A DNA stretch of 64,000 bases from Pelodictyon luteolum DSM 273. Its GTDB lineage: Bacteria > Bacteroidota > Chlorobiia > Chlorobiales > Chlorobiaceae. The DNA lies in contig NC_007512.1 in NCBI RefSeq assembly GCF_000012485.1, positions 1,055,001 to 1,119,000 of the forward strand, in the 5' to 3' direction. Each line of letters begins with the position of its first letter. Position 1 is the first letter of the stretch. Below, one piece after another: positions 14,629 to 24,074 of this stretch. The position numbers and the translations under genes were made by a program. Below the pieces are notes generated by a model. The model was not told where the DNA came from. It worked only from the letters and a program-made list of their open reading frames with translations, and ran no database searches.

Positions 14629-17325
14629 ATGCAGCTTGAATGGCATACGGCAGGAACAGGGGAGGTGCTTGAAGCACTTGATTCCTCCGAAGGCGGCCTC
14701 AGCCGGGAGGAAGCCCTGAGTAGACTGAGGGCGAAGGGTCCGAACCGGCTTACACCTCCTGAGAGTGTAAGCCCGGTCAAGAGGTTCCTCCGGCAGTTCA
14801 ACAATCTTTTGATCTATGTGCTCATCGCGGCCGGCATCCTTACGGCGGCGCTCGGCCACATGGTCGATGCCCTGGTGATCTTCGGCGTGGTTGTGCTCAA
14901 TGCGATATTCGGCTTTGTTCAGGAGGGAAAAGCCGAGAAAGCCATGGATGCCCTCAAGCAAATGCTCTCCCTGCAGGCGTTGGTGCGCCGGAACGGCAGG
15001 ACGCATCAGCTCAATGCCGAGGAGCTGGTGGCGGGAGACATTGTGCTGCTGCAGTCGGGCGATAAGGTGCCGGCTGATATGCGCCTCCTGAAGGTCAGGG
15101 AGCTGAGGGCGGATGAGTCGATTCTGACGGGGGAGTCGCTCCCGGTTGAAAAAAACACGGATGCGGTTCGCTCCGAAACAGCACTCGGCGACCGTTTCTG
15201 TATGGCTTTTTCGGGTACACTCGTCACGTACGGCAAGGCGGAAGGGGTGGTCACTGCTACGGGAGACCGGACGGAAATCGGCCGGATCAGTTCGATGCTG
15301 GCGCATGTCGAAACCCTCCAGACACCCTTGCTCAGGCGGGTTGAGGCGTTCGGCCGGACCCTCACCATCTCCATTGTTGCCCTTTCAATCTTTATGTTCG
15401 TTTTCGGTGTGTTCGTAAGGGGGTACCGGCCGGAGGAAATGTTCAATGCCGCCGTCGGGCTTGCCGTGGCGGCAATTCCTGAGGGCCTGCCGGCGATCAT
15501 GACGATCACGCTCGCCATCGGCGTGCAGTCCATGGCCCGGAGGCGTACCATCATCAGGAGGCTTCCGGCTGTCGAAACCCTCGGATCCGTGTCGGTCATC
15601 TGCACCGACAAGACCGGGACGCTTACCTGCAACGAAATGACCGTGCGTTCGATCTCGCTCGGCGATAAAGGCTTCCAGGTGACAGGCGTTGGATACGACC
15701 CGCACGGGGCATTTCTGCTTGATGGCGGAGAGGTCGATCTTGCCCTTCATCCTGACCTCAGGATGCTGGCTCATGTCTCACTGCTCTGCAACGATGCGGT
15801 GCTTGAGCAGGAGGAGGGCCGGTGGGTGCTTTCCGGGGATCCGACCGAGGGAGCGCTGCTCTCTTTTGGCATGAAGGCCGGGTATTCGGCCGATGCCGAG
15901 CGGGAGGAGTGGCCGCGCATCGATCTCATTCCATTCGAATCGGAGCACCGGTTCATGGCGACATTGCACCACAATCATGACGGCATGGCCTACGTGTACC
16001 TGAAAGGGGCTCCTGAGGTGGTTTTTGAGCGCTGCATGTCAGTCTGGAGCATAGACGGAGATCTTCCCTTCAGGCCTGAGTTCTGGCAGAAAAAGGCTGA
16101 GGATATGGCTTCCGGGGGGGAGCGGCTGCTGGCGATTGCATGCAAGCCGGTGACGACCCGGCTGAGCACACTCGGGTTCGGGGATGTGGCGGAGGGGTTC
16201 GGCCTCGTAGGGCTCATCGGCATGATCGATCCACCCCGAGATGAGGCGGCGCTGGCGGTTTCCCGCTGCCGGGATGCCGGCATACGGGTCAAGATGATTA
16301 CCGGCGACCATGCCGATACGGCCAGGGCAATCGGCAGAATAACCGGCATAGGGGACGGCCTTAAGGTCCTTCGGGGAAGTGAAATCGAATCCATGGATGA
16401 CCTCGAGCTGATCGGGAAAGCGGCGGAGATCGATGTGTTCGCCCGCAGCAGCCCGCTGCATAAACTGCGCCTCGTGACGGCCCTGCAGGCGGGCGGCAAC
16501 GTGGTCGCCATGACCGGCGACGGGGTCAACGATGCACCGGCCCTCAAGCGTGCGGACGTCGGCATTGCGATGGGTGGAAAGGGAACGGAGGTGTCGAAGG
16601 AGGCCGCTGAAATGGTGCTGACGGATGATAATTTCGCCACGATAGCCAATGCGGTCGAAGAGGGACGAACCGTCTACGACAACCTGACCAAGTCCATACT
16701 CTTCGTGCTGCCGACCAACGGAGGGGAGGCATTGAGCATCCTGTTTGCCGTACTGCTCGGCTACACGCTGCCGATTACGGCGGTGCAGATCCTCTGGGTG
16801 AACATGGTCACGGCCGTCACCCTGGCCCTCGCGCTGGCTTTTGAGAAGCCGGAAGAAAACGTGATGCGGCGCAGTCCCCGAAATCAGGACGAACCGCTGC
16901 TGTCGCGCTTTGTTGCCTGGCGCATAGTCTACGTGTCCTGCATCCTTGTCCTGGGTACCTTCGGTTTGTTCCTCTGGTATGAACGGGCGGGGTGCACAGA
17001 TGCATGTGCCCGTACGGTGGCGGTGAACACCCTGGTGTTTTTTGAGATATTCTACCTGTTCAGTGCACGGTTTTTCACCCGGAGCGTGTTTTCACCCGGG
17101 GGGCTGTTCGGGAACCGATACGTACTGTATGCCAGCGGGGCGCTTGTGCTTCTGCAGGTGGTGTTCACCTATATGCCCTTCATGCAGCAGGTGTTTGCCA
17201 CGGTCCCGCTTGACCTTCAGCAGTGGCTGGTCATTCTTGCAGTCAGTTCGAGCGTGCTGTTTTTCGTGGAGATTGAAAAGGCCGTTCGCCGGAGGTTCCG
17301 GCTTGGTGAGGGTGACGTGCCCTGA
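14629..17325 (+). CDS. P-type cation-transporting ATPase (P2 class)
   Basis: An 898-residue ion pump. It has the N-terminal cation-ATPase domain (about 1-70), TGES actuator loop (LTGESLPVEK), PEGLP in M4, phosphorylation motif SVICTDKTGTLT, MTGDGVNDAPALK hinge and a six-helix C-terminal block. The overall form is that of PacL/SERCA-like P2 ATPases. However, the M6 motif reads ILWVNMVTAVTLALALAFE, without the Asp of the NxxTD site used by calcium pumps, so the transported ion may not be calcium. It is a single gene diverging from the alcohol dehydrogenase, and faces priA tail to tail with a 26-bp gap. Confidence 0.85.
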   Translation: MQLEWHTAGTGEVLEALDSSEGGLSREEALSRLRAKGPNRLTPPESVSPVKRFLRQFNNLLIYVLIAAGILTAALGHMVDALVIFGVVVLNAIFGFVQEGKAEKAMDALKQMLSLQALVRRNGRTHQLNAEELVAGDIVLLQSGDKVPADMRLLKVRELRADESILTGESLPVEKNTDAVRSETALGDRFCMAFSGTLVTYGKAEGVVTATGDRTEIGRISSMLAHVETLQTPLLRRVEAFGRTLTISIVALSIFMFVFGVFVRGYRPEEMFNAAVGLAVAAIPEGLPAIMTITLAIGVQSMARRRTIIRRLPAVETLGSVSVICTDKTGTLTCNEMTVRSISLGDKGFQVTGVGYDPHGAFLLDGGEVDLALHPDLRMLAHVSLLCNDAVLEQEEGRWVLSGDPTEGALLSFGMKAGYSADAEREEWPRIDLIPFESEHRFMATLHHNHDGMAYVYLKGAPEVVFERCMSVWSIDGDLPFRPEFWQKKAEDMASGGERLLAIACKPVTTRLSTLGFGDVAEGFGLVGLIGMIDPPRDEAALAVSRCRDAGIRVKMITGDHADTARAIGRITGIGDGLKVLRGSEIESMDDLELIGKAAEIDVFARSSPLHKLRLVTALQAGGNVVAMTGDGVNDAPALKRADVGIAMGGKGTEVSKEAAEMVLTDDNFATIANAVEEGRTVYDNLTKSILFVLPTNGGEALSILFAVLLGYTLPITAVQILWVNMVTAVTLALALAFEKPEENVMRRSPRNQDEPLLSRFVAWRIVYVSCILVLGTFGLFLWYERAGCTDACARTVAVNTLVFFEIFYLFSARFFTRSVFSPGGLFGNRYVLYASGALVLLQVVFTYMPFMQQVFATVPLDLQQWLVILAVSSSVLFFVEIEKAVRRRFRLGEGDVP

Positions 17326-17351
17326 AGCCCCGGCGGGCGCCCCCCCTTGCC

Positions 17352-19784
17352 TCACATCAGGCTGCCGGGATCGACGTCGATGGAGAGGATGGCAGAAGGA
17401 GTGCGGAACCGCCGGGCGATCTCGTCCTGAAGGCCGAGGGCGAAGGCCTCTGTGAGGCGACCTCCGGTGAGTTTCAACAGCACATGATAGCGGTAGCTGC
17501 CGCGGATTCTGGCGATGCCTGCCGGTGCGGGCCCGAGCACCACTCCCTGGCCTTCGGCCACGGCTTCAAGCAGCATCGTCCTGCATGTCATGGCCGCCTC
17601 TTCTGCGGTCTCTTCATCCGGAGAGCTGCATTCGAACTTCACCAGCCTTGCGTGGGGCGGATAGCAGAGTTCCCTTCGGGAGTCCGTCTCATGCTTGAAG
17701 AATGCACTGTAACTGCCGCGGAGCAGGGCGTTGAAGACTTCGCTTTCCGGATTGTATACCTGCAGATAGACCTCTCCCGGGCTTGACGAGCGGCCTGCGC
17801 GGCCGGCGACCTGGGTGAGGAGGGAGTAGGTGCGCTCCGAGGCGCGGAAGTCGGGGAGGTTGAGGCCGATGTCGGCCATAAGGACGCCGACGAGAGTGAC
17901 GCGGGGGAAATCAAGCCCCTTGGCGACCATCTGGGTGCCGAGAAGGATGCGGGCCTTTCCACGGCGGAACTCGTCGAGGATGCGCCCGTGCGAGCCTTTT
18001 GTTGTTGTGGTGTCCACGTCCATGCGCAGAATCCGCTCCTCGGGAAAGAGCGACTGGAGCTCCTCTTCAATGCGTTCCGTCCCGCTTCCCTTGTAGAAGA
18101 GGTCAGGGGAAGCGCATGCGGGACAGACCTTGCTGAAGGGCTCGGTATGGCCGCAGTAGTGGCAGCGCAGCTGGCGGTGGCCGGCGTGGTAGACAAGCGG
18201 AATGCCGCAGTGGGGGCATAGGGGGACATGGCCGCAGGCGAAACAGAGTACGCTGCCGGAAAACCCCCTCCGGTTCTGCAGAAGGATGACCTGCTCGTCT
18301 CGTTCCATGCGTCTGGAGATTTCGTGGCGGAGCTTTTCGGATATGGAGGGGGTCGCCTTCGGGCTGTCCTTCATCACGATGAGGCAGAGCTTCGGCATGG
18401 TGGCGCCGTCTATGCGATCCCGGAGCTCGAGGAGGCGGTACTTTTCCTGAAGGGCATTCTCGTAGGATTCGAAGGATGGGGTGGCGGAGCCGAGGATGCA
18501 TACGGCCCCTTCGGTGCGGGCGCGCATGACGGCGAGGTCACGGGCGCTGTAGCGGGGGTTCCGGTCCTGTTTGTAGGCACCGTCGTGTTCTTCATCGACA
18601 ATCACGGCACCGAGGTTCGAGAGCGGGGCGAAGATGGTGGAACGGGCGCCGAGGGCGATCGTTGCCCTTCCGCTCCGGAGGCGGTGCCATGCGTCGTATT
18701 TCTCCTGATTGCTCATGGCGCTGTGCATGATGGCGACCGTGTCTCCGAAATGCTGCCGGAACCGGCCTGCGGTCTGGGGGGTGAGGGCGATTTCAGGGAC
18801 GAGGACGATGGCGGTCCTGCCTTCCTTGAGCACCTCTTTGAGGAATTCGATGTAGACGAGGGTCTTGCCGCTGCCGGTGACGCCGTGCAGGAGGAATGTT
18901 TTGTACCCGCCCTTCCGGCTGGCGCTCCTGAGCTCCCCGAGGACAGCCTCCTGCTGCGCGGTCGGCTGTTTTGGTTCTTCCTGCTCTGTCGGCATGCCGG
19001 TATCGAACCGGCCCTCCACGGCAACCGCTATTTTTTCCAGGTAACCGGAGGCCGTGAGGGTGTTGAGGATCCTGCGGGATGCGGCGGTGGCTTCCAGCGA
19101 CGCTCCGCCGGGACCGAAGGCTGAGACGCGGCGGAACGTTTCGAGCTGTTTCGGGGTGTTTTTCAGCTCCTCTTCAGCTTCACCCGGCAGAACCGGGGCC
19201 CGGCGCCATGCCGGGACCGTCCTTTGGGCCGTGCTGGTGAACTTCCGGCGGAGCTTCAAGTGCCCGCTCCGTTCGAGTTCGGAAAGGGTGCCGTAGATGT
19301 GTTTTTTGCCGAGCCGTCGCTGGAGCTGCTTGACCGTAATGCGTGTTTCTTTGGCGAGCAGCTGCATGATGCTGCGGCGGAGCGCCGTGCTGCGGACCCG
19401 GCGGGTGTCGGTTTCGAGGCTGAAGCCGGCCGCTTCGACGATGTCGTCGACCCTCGTACGCACGGCAACCGGTACTGCGGCGGTGACGCAGTCGATGTGG
19501 CGGGTAAGGTAGTATCCGGCCATCCACCGGGTGAGGATGATCAGCGGGGGCGTCAGGACAGGCTCTCCGCCGTGTAGGATGTCGGCGAGCTCAGCCGGAG
19601 GCTCCTTCAAAGGCGGCTCGATGCCGGTTTCGATGATATAGGCTGTGGAGGGGGCGGCTTTGCCGCCTCTTGGTACAACCAGCACCATGCTGCCCGGCAG
19701 GAGGCCCTCTTCAGGAGGGCCCGGGACCATCAGCGGAAAGGGTTCGCCCCTGAAGAGTTTTTCTGCTATGGCCAGTGCGTACAT
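17352..19784 (-). CDS. priA: Primosomal protein N' (replication restart helicase PriA)
   Basis: About 810 residues. The N-terminal 3'-end-binding domain is followed by a superfamily 2 helicase core with Walker A GVTGSGKT, DEEH box (VIVDEEHDGAYKQD), GSATPS and QVAGRAGRSS. The inserted zinc module has eight cysteines (CFACGHVPLCPHCG, then CHYCG and CPACASPD). I chose the ATG at 19784, which gives the familiar MYAL start; the frame runs on upstream into adk. The protein reloads the replisome at stalled forks. It lies 43 bp after adk in a four-gene minus-strand set. Confidence 0.93.
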   Translation of the reverse strand: MYALAIAEKLFRGEPFPLMVPGPPEEGLLPGSMVLVVPRGGKAAPSTAYIIETGIEPPLKEPPAELADILHGGEPVLTPPLIILTRWMAGYYLTRHIDCVTAAVPVAVRTRVDDIVEAAGFSLETDTRRVRSTALRRSIMQLLAKETRITVKQLQRRLGKKHIYGTLSELERSGHLKLRRKFTSTAQRTVPAWRRAPVLPGEAEEELKNTPKQLETFRRVSAFGPGGASLEATAASRRILNTLTASGYLEKIAVAVEGRFDTGMPTEQEEPKQPTAQQEAVLGELRSASRKGGYKTFLLHGVTGSGKTLVYIEFLKEVLKEGRTAIVLVPEIALTPQTAGRFRQHFGDTVAIMHSAMSNQEKYDAWHRLRSGRATIALGARSTIFAPLSNLGAVIVDEEHDGAYKQDRNPRYSARDLAVMRARTEGAVCILGSATPSFESYENALQEKYRLLELRDRIDGATMPKLCLIVMKDSPKATPSISEKLRHEISRRMERDEQVILLQNRRGFSGSVLCFACGHVPLCPHCGIPLVYHAGHRQLRCHYCGHTEPFSKVCPACASPDLFYKGSGTERIEEELQSLFPEERILRMDVDTTTTKGSHGRILDEFRRGKARILLGTQMVAKGLDFPRVTLVGVLMADIGLNLPDFRASERTYSLLTQVAGRAGRSSSPGEVYLQVYNPESEVFNALLRGSYSAFFKHETDSRRELCYPPHARLVKFECSSPDEETAEEAAMTCRTMLLEAVAEGQGVVLGPAPAGIARIRGSYRYHVLLKLTGGRLTEAFALGLQDEIARRFRTPSAILSIDVDPGSLM

Positions 19785-19827
19785 GATGGCAAAAGAGGTT
19801 CCAGGGGGAGGCCCTGCGGTCGGGGCA

Positions 19828-20490
19828 TTACCCCCTGAGGGCTTCGAGTATCCGGTCGCGGATTTCCTCAACGCTGCCTGTGCCTTCAATTCTGGTGTAG
19901 CGGGGGGCAAAGGCTCCGGTGCCGGCACCCGCTGCCCTTCGGCTGTAGTATTCGATGAGGGGGGCTGTCTGGTCGTGGTAGATTTCGAGGCGCTTCTTTA
20001 CGGTTTCTTCGGTGTCGTCTGCGCGCTGGACGAGGGGCTCGCCGGTTTCGTCATCCATGCCGGCTGTTTGGGGAGGGTTGAAGCGGATGTGGTAGGTCCT
20101 GCCGGAAGCGGGATGGACCCTGCGGCCGCTCATCCTGTCGATGATTTCCCGGTCATCGACATGGATTTCAATGACATGGTCGATGTCGATACCCTGCCGG
20201 TCCAGTGATTCAGCCTGCGCTATCGTTCTCGGGAAGCCGTCGAACAGGCAGCCCTCCTTGCAGTCGTGTTCCAGCAGGCGTTCCTTGATGATGTCCATGA
20301 TGATGTCGTCGGAGACGAGATTGCCGCCGTCCATCACTTCCTTCGCCTTCAGTCCAAGCGGGGTTCCGGCCTTCACTGCGGCGCGGAGCATGTCGCCGGT
20401 CGAAATCTGCGGAATGGCGAGCGATTTCGAGATGTAATTGGATTGTGTGCCTTTTCCTGCACCCGGAGCCCCCAGTAGGATAATTCTCAT
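19828..20490 (-). CDS. adk: Adenylate kinase
   Basis: A 220-residue enzyme that interconverts ATP and AMP with two ADP. The P-loop is [10 protein letters not shown] at the N-terminus. The NMP-binding region has [10 protein letters not shown] and the [11 protein letters not shown] motif, and the LID region includes [16 protein letters not shown]. The LID lacks the four cysteines of zinc-type enzymes and is the normal long-form type. The ATG at 20490 is preferred over the adjacent TTG. It lies between an unknown gene and priA on the same strand. Confidence 0.95.
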   Translation of the reverse strand: MRIILLGAPGAGKGTQSNYISKSLAIPQISTGDMLRAAVKAGTPLGLKAKEVMDGGNLVSDDIIMDIIKERLLEHDCKEGCLFDGFPRTIAQAESLDRQGIDIDHVIEIHVDDREIIDRMSGRRVHPASGRTYHIRFNPPQTAGMDDETGEPLVQRADDTEETVKKRLEIYHDQTAPLIEYYSRRAAGAGTGAFAPRYTRIEGTGSVEEIRDRILEALRG

Positions 20491-20499
20491 CAAACTGCT

Positions 20500-21249
20500 T
20501 TAAAAGGATTTTTTCGTGGTAATGATGGTCACTTTCGGTTTTGAAGGAGCTGCTCCTTCGGTGCCGGCCGTTCCGTTCTGGCCGTTTGCGGGTGAGGAGG
20601 ACAGCGAGGGATCGGTCGGTTTCGGGGGCATCGTAAAGGAGATGGCCTGTTTTTTTGCCGGCGTCTTGTGGAATTCTATGGCCGTGGCTTTGGGGCTTCC
20701 CGAGGTCTTTTTCTTATGATGCAGTCTTGCTTCGTCGAACATCTGCTGGAAAGCCGATGCCGAGGTTTTTGCGTCCAGGGCGCGCAGGTAGTAGTCCTCT
20801 TCGTCGAGGATGTCGCGGCGGAACTCGAAATCCGTTGCGCCCAGCATCATGCGGATCATTCTGCGGCTTTCGCCCATGTCCCCTTTCGATTCGATCTGGG
20901 TTACCGCCTTGGCGTTGAGGGTCGTGAGGGTTTCGCCATTGACATCCTCTTCTTCAAGCAGGCCGAAGGTGACCTGGATTTTCATGCCGAGCAGGGCGAA
21001 GGAGGTGACTTCGGCACGGATGACGCTCATGCCGCCGACCGCTGTTTTTTCGCTCCGGAGATCCCATCCGAGCCAGTGATCGACCTTGGTGGTGATGAAT
21101 TCTGAGATGTCCGATGCCTTGCGGGTGTAGCGGCGGACCTTGAGTTCGCTGAATTCAGGGGTTTCCGATGTGTGGGTCGCGTTGCCGGTCAGGCCGTGGT
21201 AGGCTTTTGCGAACTCGGTTTTGAAGGGGATGAAATCAAGCAGATCCAT
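20500..21249 (-). CDS. Hypothetical protein between rlmN and adk
   Basis: A 249-residue protein starting MDLLDFIPFKTEFAKAYHGL at an ATG 13 bp after the rlmN stop codon. The first 180 residues are mixed alpha/beta with no signal peptide or membrane segment (SVIRAEVTSFALLGMKIQVT). The last 70 are low-complexity, rich in Lys, Pro, Ser and Thr (KKTSGSPKATAIEF, then TDPSLSSSPANGQNG), suggesting a disordered tail. I do not recognise the family; it may be specific to this phylum. Tight spacing with rlmN and adk implies co-transcription. Confidence 0.7.
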   Translation of the reverse strand: MDLLDFIPFKTEFAKAYHGLTGNATHTSETPEFSELKVRRYTRKASDISEFITTKVDHWLGWDLRSEKTAVGGMSVIRAEVTSFALLGMKIQVTFGLLEEEDVNGETLTTLNAKAVTQIESKGDMGESRRMIRMMLGATDFEFRRDILDEEDYYLRALDAKTSASAFQQMFDEARLHHKKKTSGSPKATAIEFHKTPAKKQAISFTMPPKPTDPSLSSSPANGQNGTAGTEGAAPSKPKVTIITTKKSF

Positions 21250-21262
21250 GGTGGTTGGCCGG

Positions 21263-22348
21263 TTAGAGATTGTCGCTGTTGCCCGTGCAGTCTGCCGCCA
21301 GCTGGCCGCATGCAGCATTGATGGGGGTTCCATAGCTTTTCCTGATGGTGACCTGCAGGCCTGCATCCTGAAGAATGTCACGGAACCGTTCCCTTGTGCC
21401 GTCGCAAACTGGCTCGAATTTTATATTAACGATTGGATTATAATCAATCAAATTAATTTTGCAGAAAAAGCCGGAGGCGTAGCGTATAAGCCGCTTTGCA
21501 TCCATTTCAGAGTCGTTTATGCCCTTGAGAAGCATGTAGGCGAGGGTTACGGGTTCTCCCGTTTTGGATGCGTAGCCAATGAGCGATTCGCGCAGCCTGT
21601 CCAGCGGGTACTGTCTGGCGGCCTGCGGCATCAGCGCTTCGCGTTTTTCCTGGATGGCCGAGTGAAGCGAGACGGCCAGCTTGGTTTTCAGGCCGGTATC
21701 GGCAAGCCGGTCGATTTCAGGAGTGATGCCGACCGTCGAGATGGTGATTTTGCGCTGTGAGGTGCTGAAGCGGTACTTGCGGGTGCTGAGGTTCAGGACC
21801 GCCTCGATGACGTTTGCAGTGTTCAGGAGTGGTTCTCCCATCCCCATGAAGACGATGTTCGAGATCGAGGCCTCCCGGTTCCGTTCCTGCAGCATGTCGG
21901 AGAGCGCCCAGACCTGTCCGGTGATTTCCCCGGAGGAGAGGTTCCGGCGGAACCCCATCTGCCCGGTTGCACAGAAGGAGCATCCCAAAAGGCAGCCCGC
22001 CTGTGCCGACACGCAGGCCGTCATCCGGTTGGGCCCCGGGATGAGGACGGTTTCGACCCGTTCTCCGTCGGGAAGCTGGATGAGCAGCTTTTCAGTCGCT
22101 CCTGCAGGGCTGCCCTCCATTGTTTCATCGTGCTTTTCTGTGACGGGCTGCTGGATATAGAAGGATTCGGCGAGCTTCCTGCGCAGGGGGAGGCTGAGGG
22201 TGGTCATGTCGTCGAACGATCCGGCACGGTGGCTGAAGAGCCACTGGTGCAGCTGCGCTGCGCGCCACTGAGGCTCATTGATGGCTGCAAGGGCTTCCTT
22301 GAGCTCATCCATGCGGAGGTTGAGGATGTTTGATCGTTCTCTCTTCAT
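21263..22348 (-). CDS. rlmN: Dual-specificity rRNA/tRNA methyltransferase RlmN
   Basis: A 361-residue radical SAM methylase that methylates A2503 of 23S rRNA and A37 of some tRNAs at C2. The iron-sulfur motif is AGCLLGCSFCATG (CxxxCxxC, about residues 117-124). GMGEPLLN is present, as is the C-terminal INAACGQL, whose Cys forms the methyl-carrier intermediate. The length is normal for the family. It is the first gene of the rlmN-unknown-adk-priA run. Confidence 0.93.
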   Translation of the reverse strand: MKRERSNILNLRMDELKEALAAINEPQWRAAQLHQWLFSHRAGSFDDMTTLSLPLRRKLAESFYIQQPVTEKHDETMEGSPAGATEKLLIQLPDGERVETVLIPGPNRMTACVSAQAGCLLGCSFCATGQMGFRRNLSSGEITGQVWALSDMLQERNREASISNIVFMGMGEPLLNTANVIEAVLNLSTRKYRFSTSQRKITISTVGITPEIDRLADTGLKTKLAVSLHSAIQEKREALMPQAARQYPLDRLRESLIGYASKTGEPVTLAYMLLKGINDSEMDAKRLIRYASGFFCKINLIDYNPIVNIKFEPVCDGTRERFRDILQDAGLQVTIRKSYGTPINAACGQLAADCTGNSDNL

Positions 22349-22516
22349 CGGGAATATCTGTGGTTGGGGCGGTGTGTGCAGGGGAATATAGGATTCCCCT
22401 GCGCCATGGCGAAATCTTCCTTTGTGCTGAGGGGTTTCTTCTTTTGTTTGTGTGGATCAAAAAAAGTACTTTATCGCGAAAAGTTTTAAGAACCAGACAG
22501 ATTTTGTAGCTGCCCG

Positions 22517-22864
22517 ATGAAAGAAACTGCCCCCGAAGAGCAGGCTGTAGCCGATTTCAACCACCAGCGCCTTGACAAGCATATTCATGCACGGATACGT
22601 TTTGCCGCCCTATCCTACCTCCTTGCCGTCGGAAAGGCTTCATTCGTGGAGATCCGCGACTGCATCAACGCAACGGACGGCAACCTCAGTGTCCATATGC
22701 GCAAACTCGAGTCGGCCGGCTACATCAGCTGCGACAAGGGGTTCCAGCTGCGCAAGCCGCATACCATCTACAGCATCACCGGTGAGGGTCGCGAAGCTTT
22801 TCTGAAGTACCGTCGGGACATCCGATCGTTTCTCGGCCCTGAACTCAGCCTGAAGTCGGCTTGA
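22517..22864 (+). CDS. Winged-helix transcriptional regulator (MarR/ArsR-like, HTH_27 type)
   Basis: A 115-residue single-domain DNA-binding protein. Residues about 25-95 form a winged helix: ARIRFAALSYLLAVGKASFV, the recognition helix region INATDGNLSVHMRKLESAGY, and a wing with HTIYSITGEGREAF. This is the small stand-alone regulator type (pfam HTH_27) common in many bacteria. No ligand domain is present. It stands alone, diverging from rlmN and followed by the DHH phosphoesterase gene, so its target may be local or unlinked. Confidence 0.8.
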   Translation: MKETAPEEQAVADFNHQRLDKHIHARIRFAALSYLLAVGKASFVEIRDCINATDGNLSVHMRKLESAGYISCDKGFQLRKPHTIYSITGEGREAFLKYRRDIRSFLGPELSLKSA

Positions 22865-22986
22865 GGGCGCAGGGTTGTATATGAATGAATGCTGATGGTA
22901 TTGAATACTGGACTGGAATGGAATGAGCTGGAGTGAGCTGGAATGAGCGACCGTATTTCTATTACTGCAAATGTTACCGCAAACCG

Positions 22987-24054
22987 ATGATATTACCTGA
23001 GTTTGGAAGAACACTTTCCGGATCCGACTGGTCGCTTCTGATCGACGTTCTGCTTGATGCCCGCCACGTCGTATTGACCACCCATGAGAATTCCGATGGC
23101 GACGGCCTTGGTTCGGAAGTCGCCCTTGCCCTTGTGCTCAGTGCACTCGGCAAGGAGGTCACCGTCTTCAACCCGACGCCGGTCCCCCCTAACTACCGCT
23201 TTCTCACCGAGAGCTTTCCAATCACCCATTTCGACCCAAAGGACGAGGAGTCCTTACAGGAGCTGTCGCTTGCCGACGTGACGGTACTGCTTGATGCCAA
23301 CCTCCGTGACCGGATGGGCTCGCTCTGGCCGCATGTCCAGTTCTCGAAGGAGCTGGGTTCCATGCGCCTGCTCTGCGTCGACCACCATCTCGAACCGGAT
23401 GATTTCGCGGACCTCATGGTCTGTGAAAGCTACGCCTCTTCAACGGGGGAACTGATCTACGACCTCATTTCGGCAATCGGGGAGCGGCAGTGCCGGGACC
23501 TTTTCACCAAAGAGATCTCGCAGGCCCTCTATGTCGCGGTGATGACCGATACCGGCTCCTTCCGGTTCCCGAAGACCAGCCCCTACGTGTATTCACTGGC
23601 AGGCGACCTGGTGGCGAAAGGGGCGGACGCCGCCCTCGTCTACGACAGGATCTACAATTCGCTGACGCCAGAGGCGCTCAAGCTGCTCGGCCTCGCCCTC
23701 ACCTCCATCACCATCCTCGATGACGGGGTGATCTCCTGGCTCTTCATCTCCCGCGACATGCTGAAAGCCACCGGCAGCAAGCTGTTTGATACCGATCTCA
23801 TCGTTCAATATCTTTTAAGTGTGCCGTCGGTCCAGATCGCCGTCCTCATGGTCGAGATGACAGATGGACGGACGAAAGCGAGTTTCCGCTCGCGCGGCAG
23901 GGTCTATGTGAACCAGCTGGCCAAAAAATACGGCGGCGGAGGGCACATGAACGCTGCGGGATGCCTGTTCCAGTTCTCTTCCGACAGAGCGCAGCAGGTC
24001 CTGCTCGAGGACGTCCGCGCATTCCTTAAAGACCCCGAATCTTTCACCTACTGA
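22987..24054 (+). CDS. DHH/DHHA1 phosphoesterase, NrnA-like
   Basis: A 355-residue protein. The DHH domain has [14 protein letters not shown] (DxDxxG), VTVLLDAN and the signature [11 protein letters not shown]. The C-terminal DHHA1 domain ends with [12 protein letters not shown]. NrnA-type enzymes degrade short oligoribonucleotides (nanoRNA) and/or pAp; related enzymes hydrolyse cyclic dinucleotide products. I chose the ATG at 22987; the frame begins upstream at a GTG in a repetitive GAGCTGGAATGAG stretch, which is unlikely to be coding. It is followed after 20 bp by pepA. Confidence 0.82.
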   Translation: MILPEFGRTLSGSDWSLLIDVLLDARHVVLTTHENSDGDGLGSEVALALVLSALGKEVTVFNPTPVPPNYRFLTESFPITHFDPKDEESLQELSLADVTVLLDANLRDRMGSLWPHVQFSKELGSMRLLCVDHHLEPDDFADLMVCESYASSTGELIYDLISAIGERQCRDLFTKEISQALYVAVMTDTGSFRFPKTSPYVYSLAGDLVAKGADAALVYDRIYNSLTPEALKLLGLALTSITILDDGVISWLFISRDMLKATGSKLFDTDLIVQYLLSVPSVQIAVLMVEMTDGRTKASFRSRGRVYVNQLAKKYGGGGHMNAAGCLFQFSSDRAQQVLLEDVRAFLKDPESFTY

Positions 24055-24074
24055 AACCAACAGCCGTACCGATC

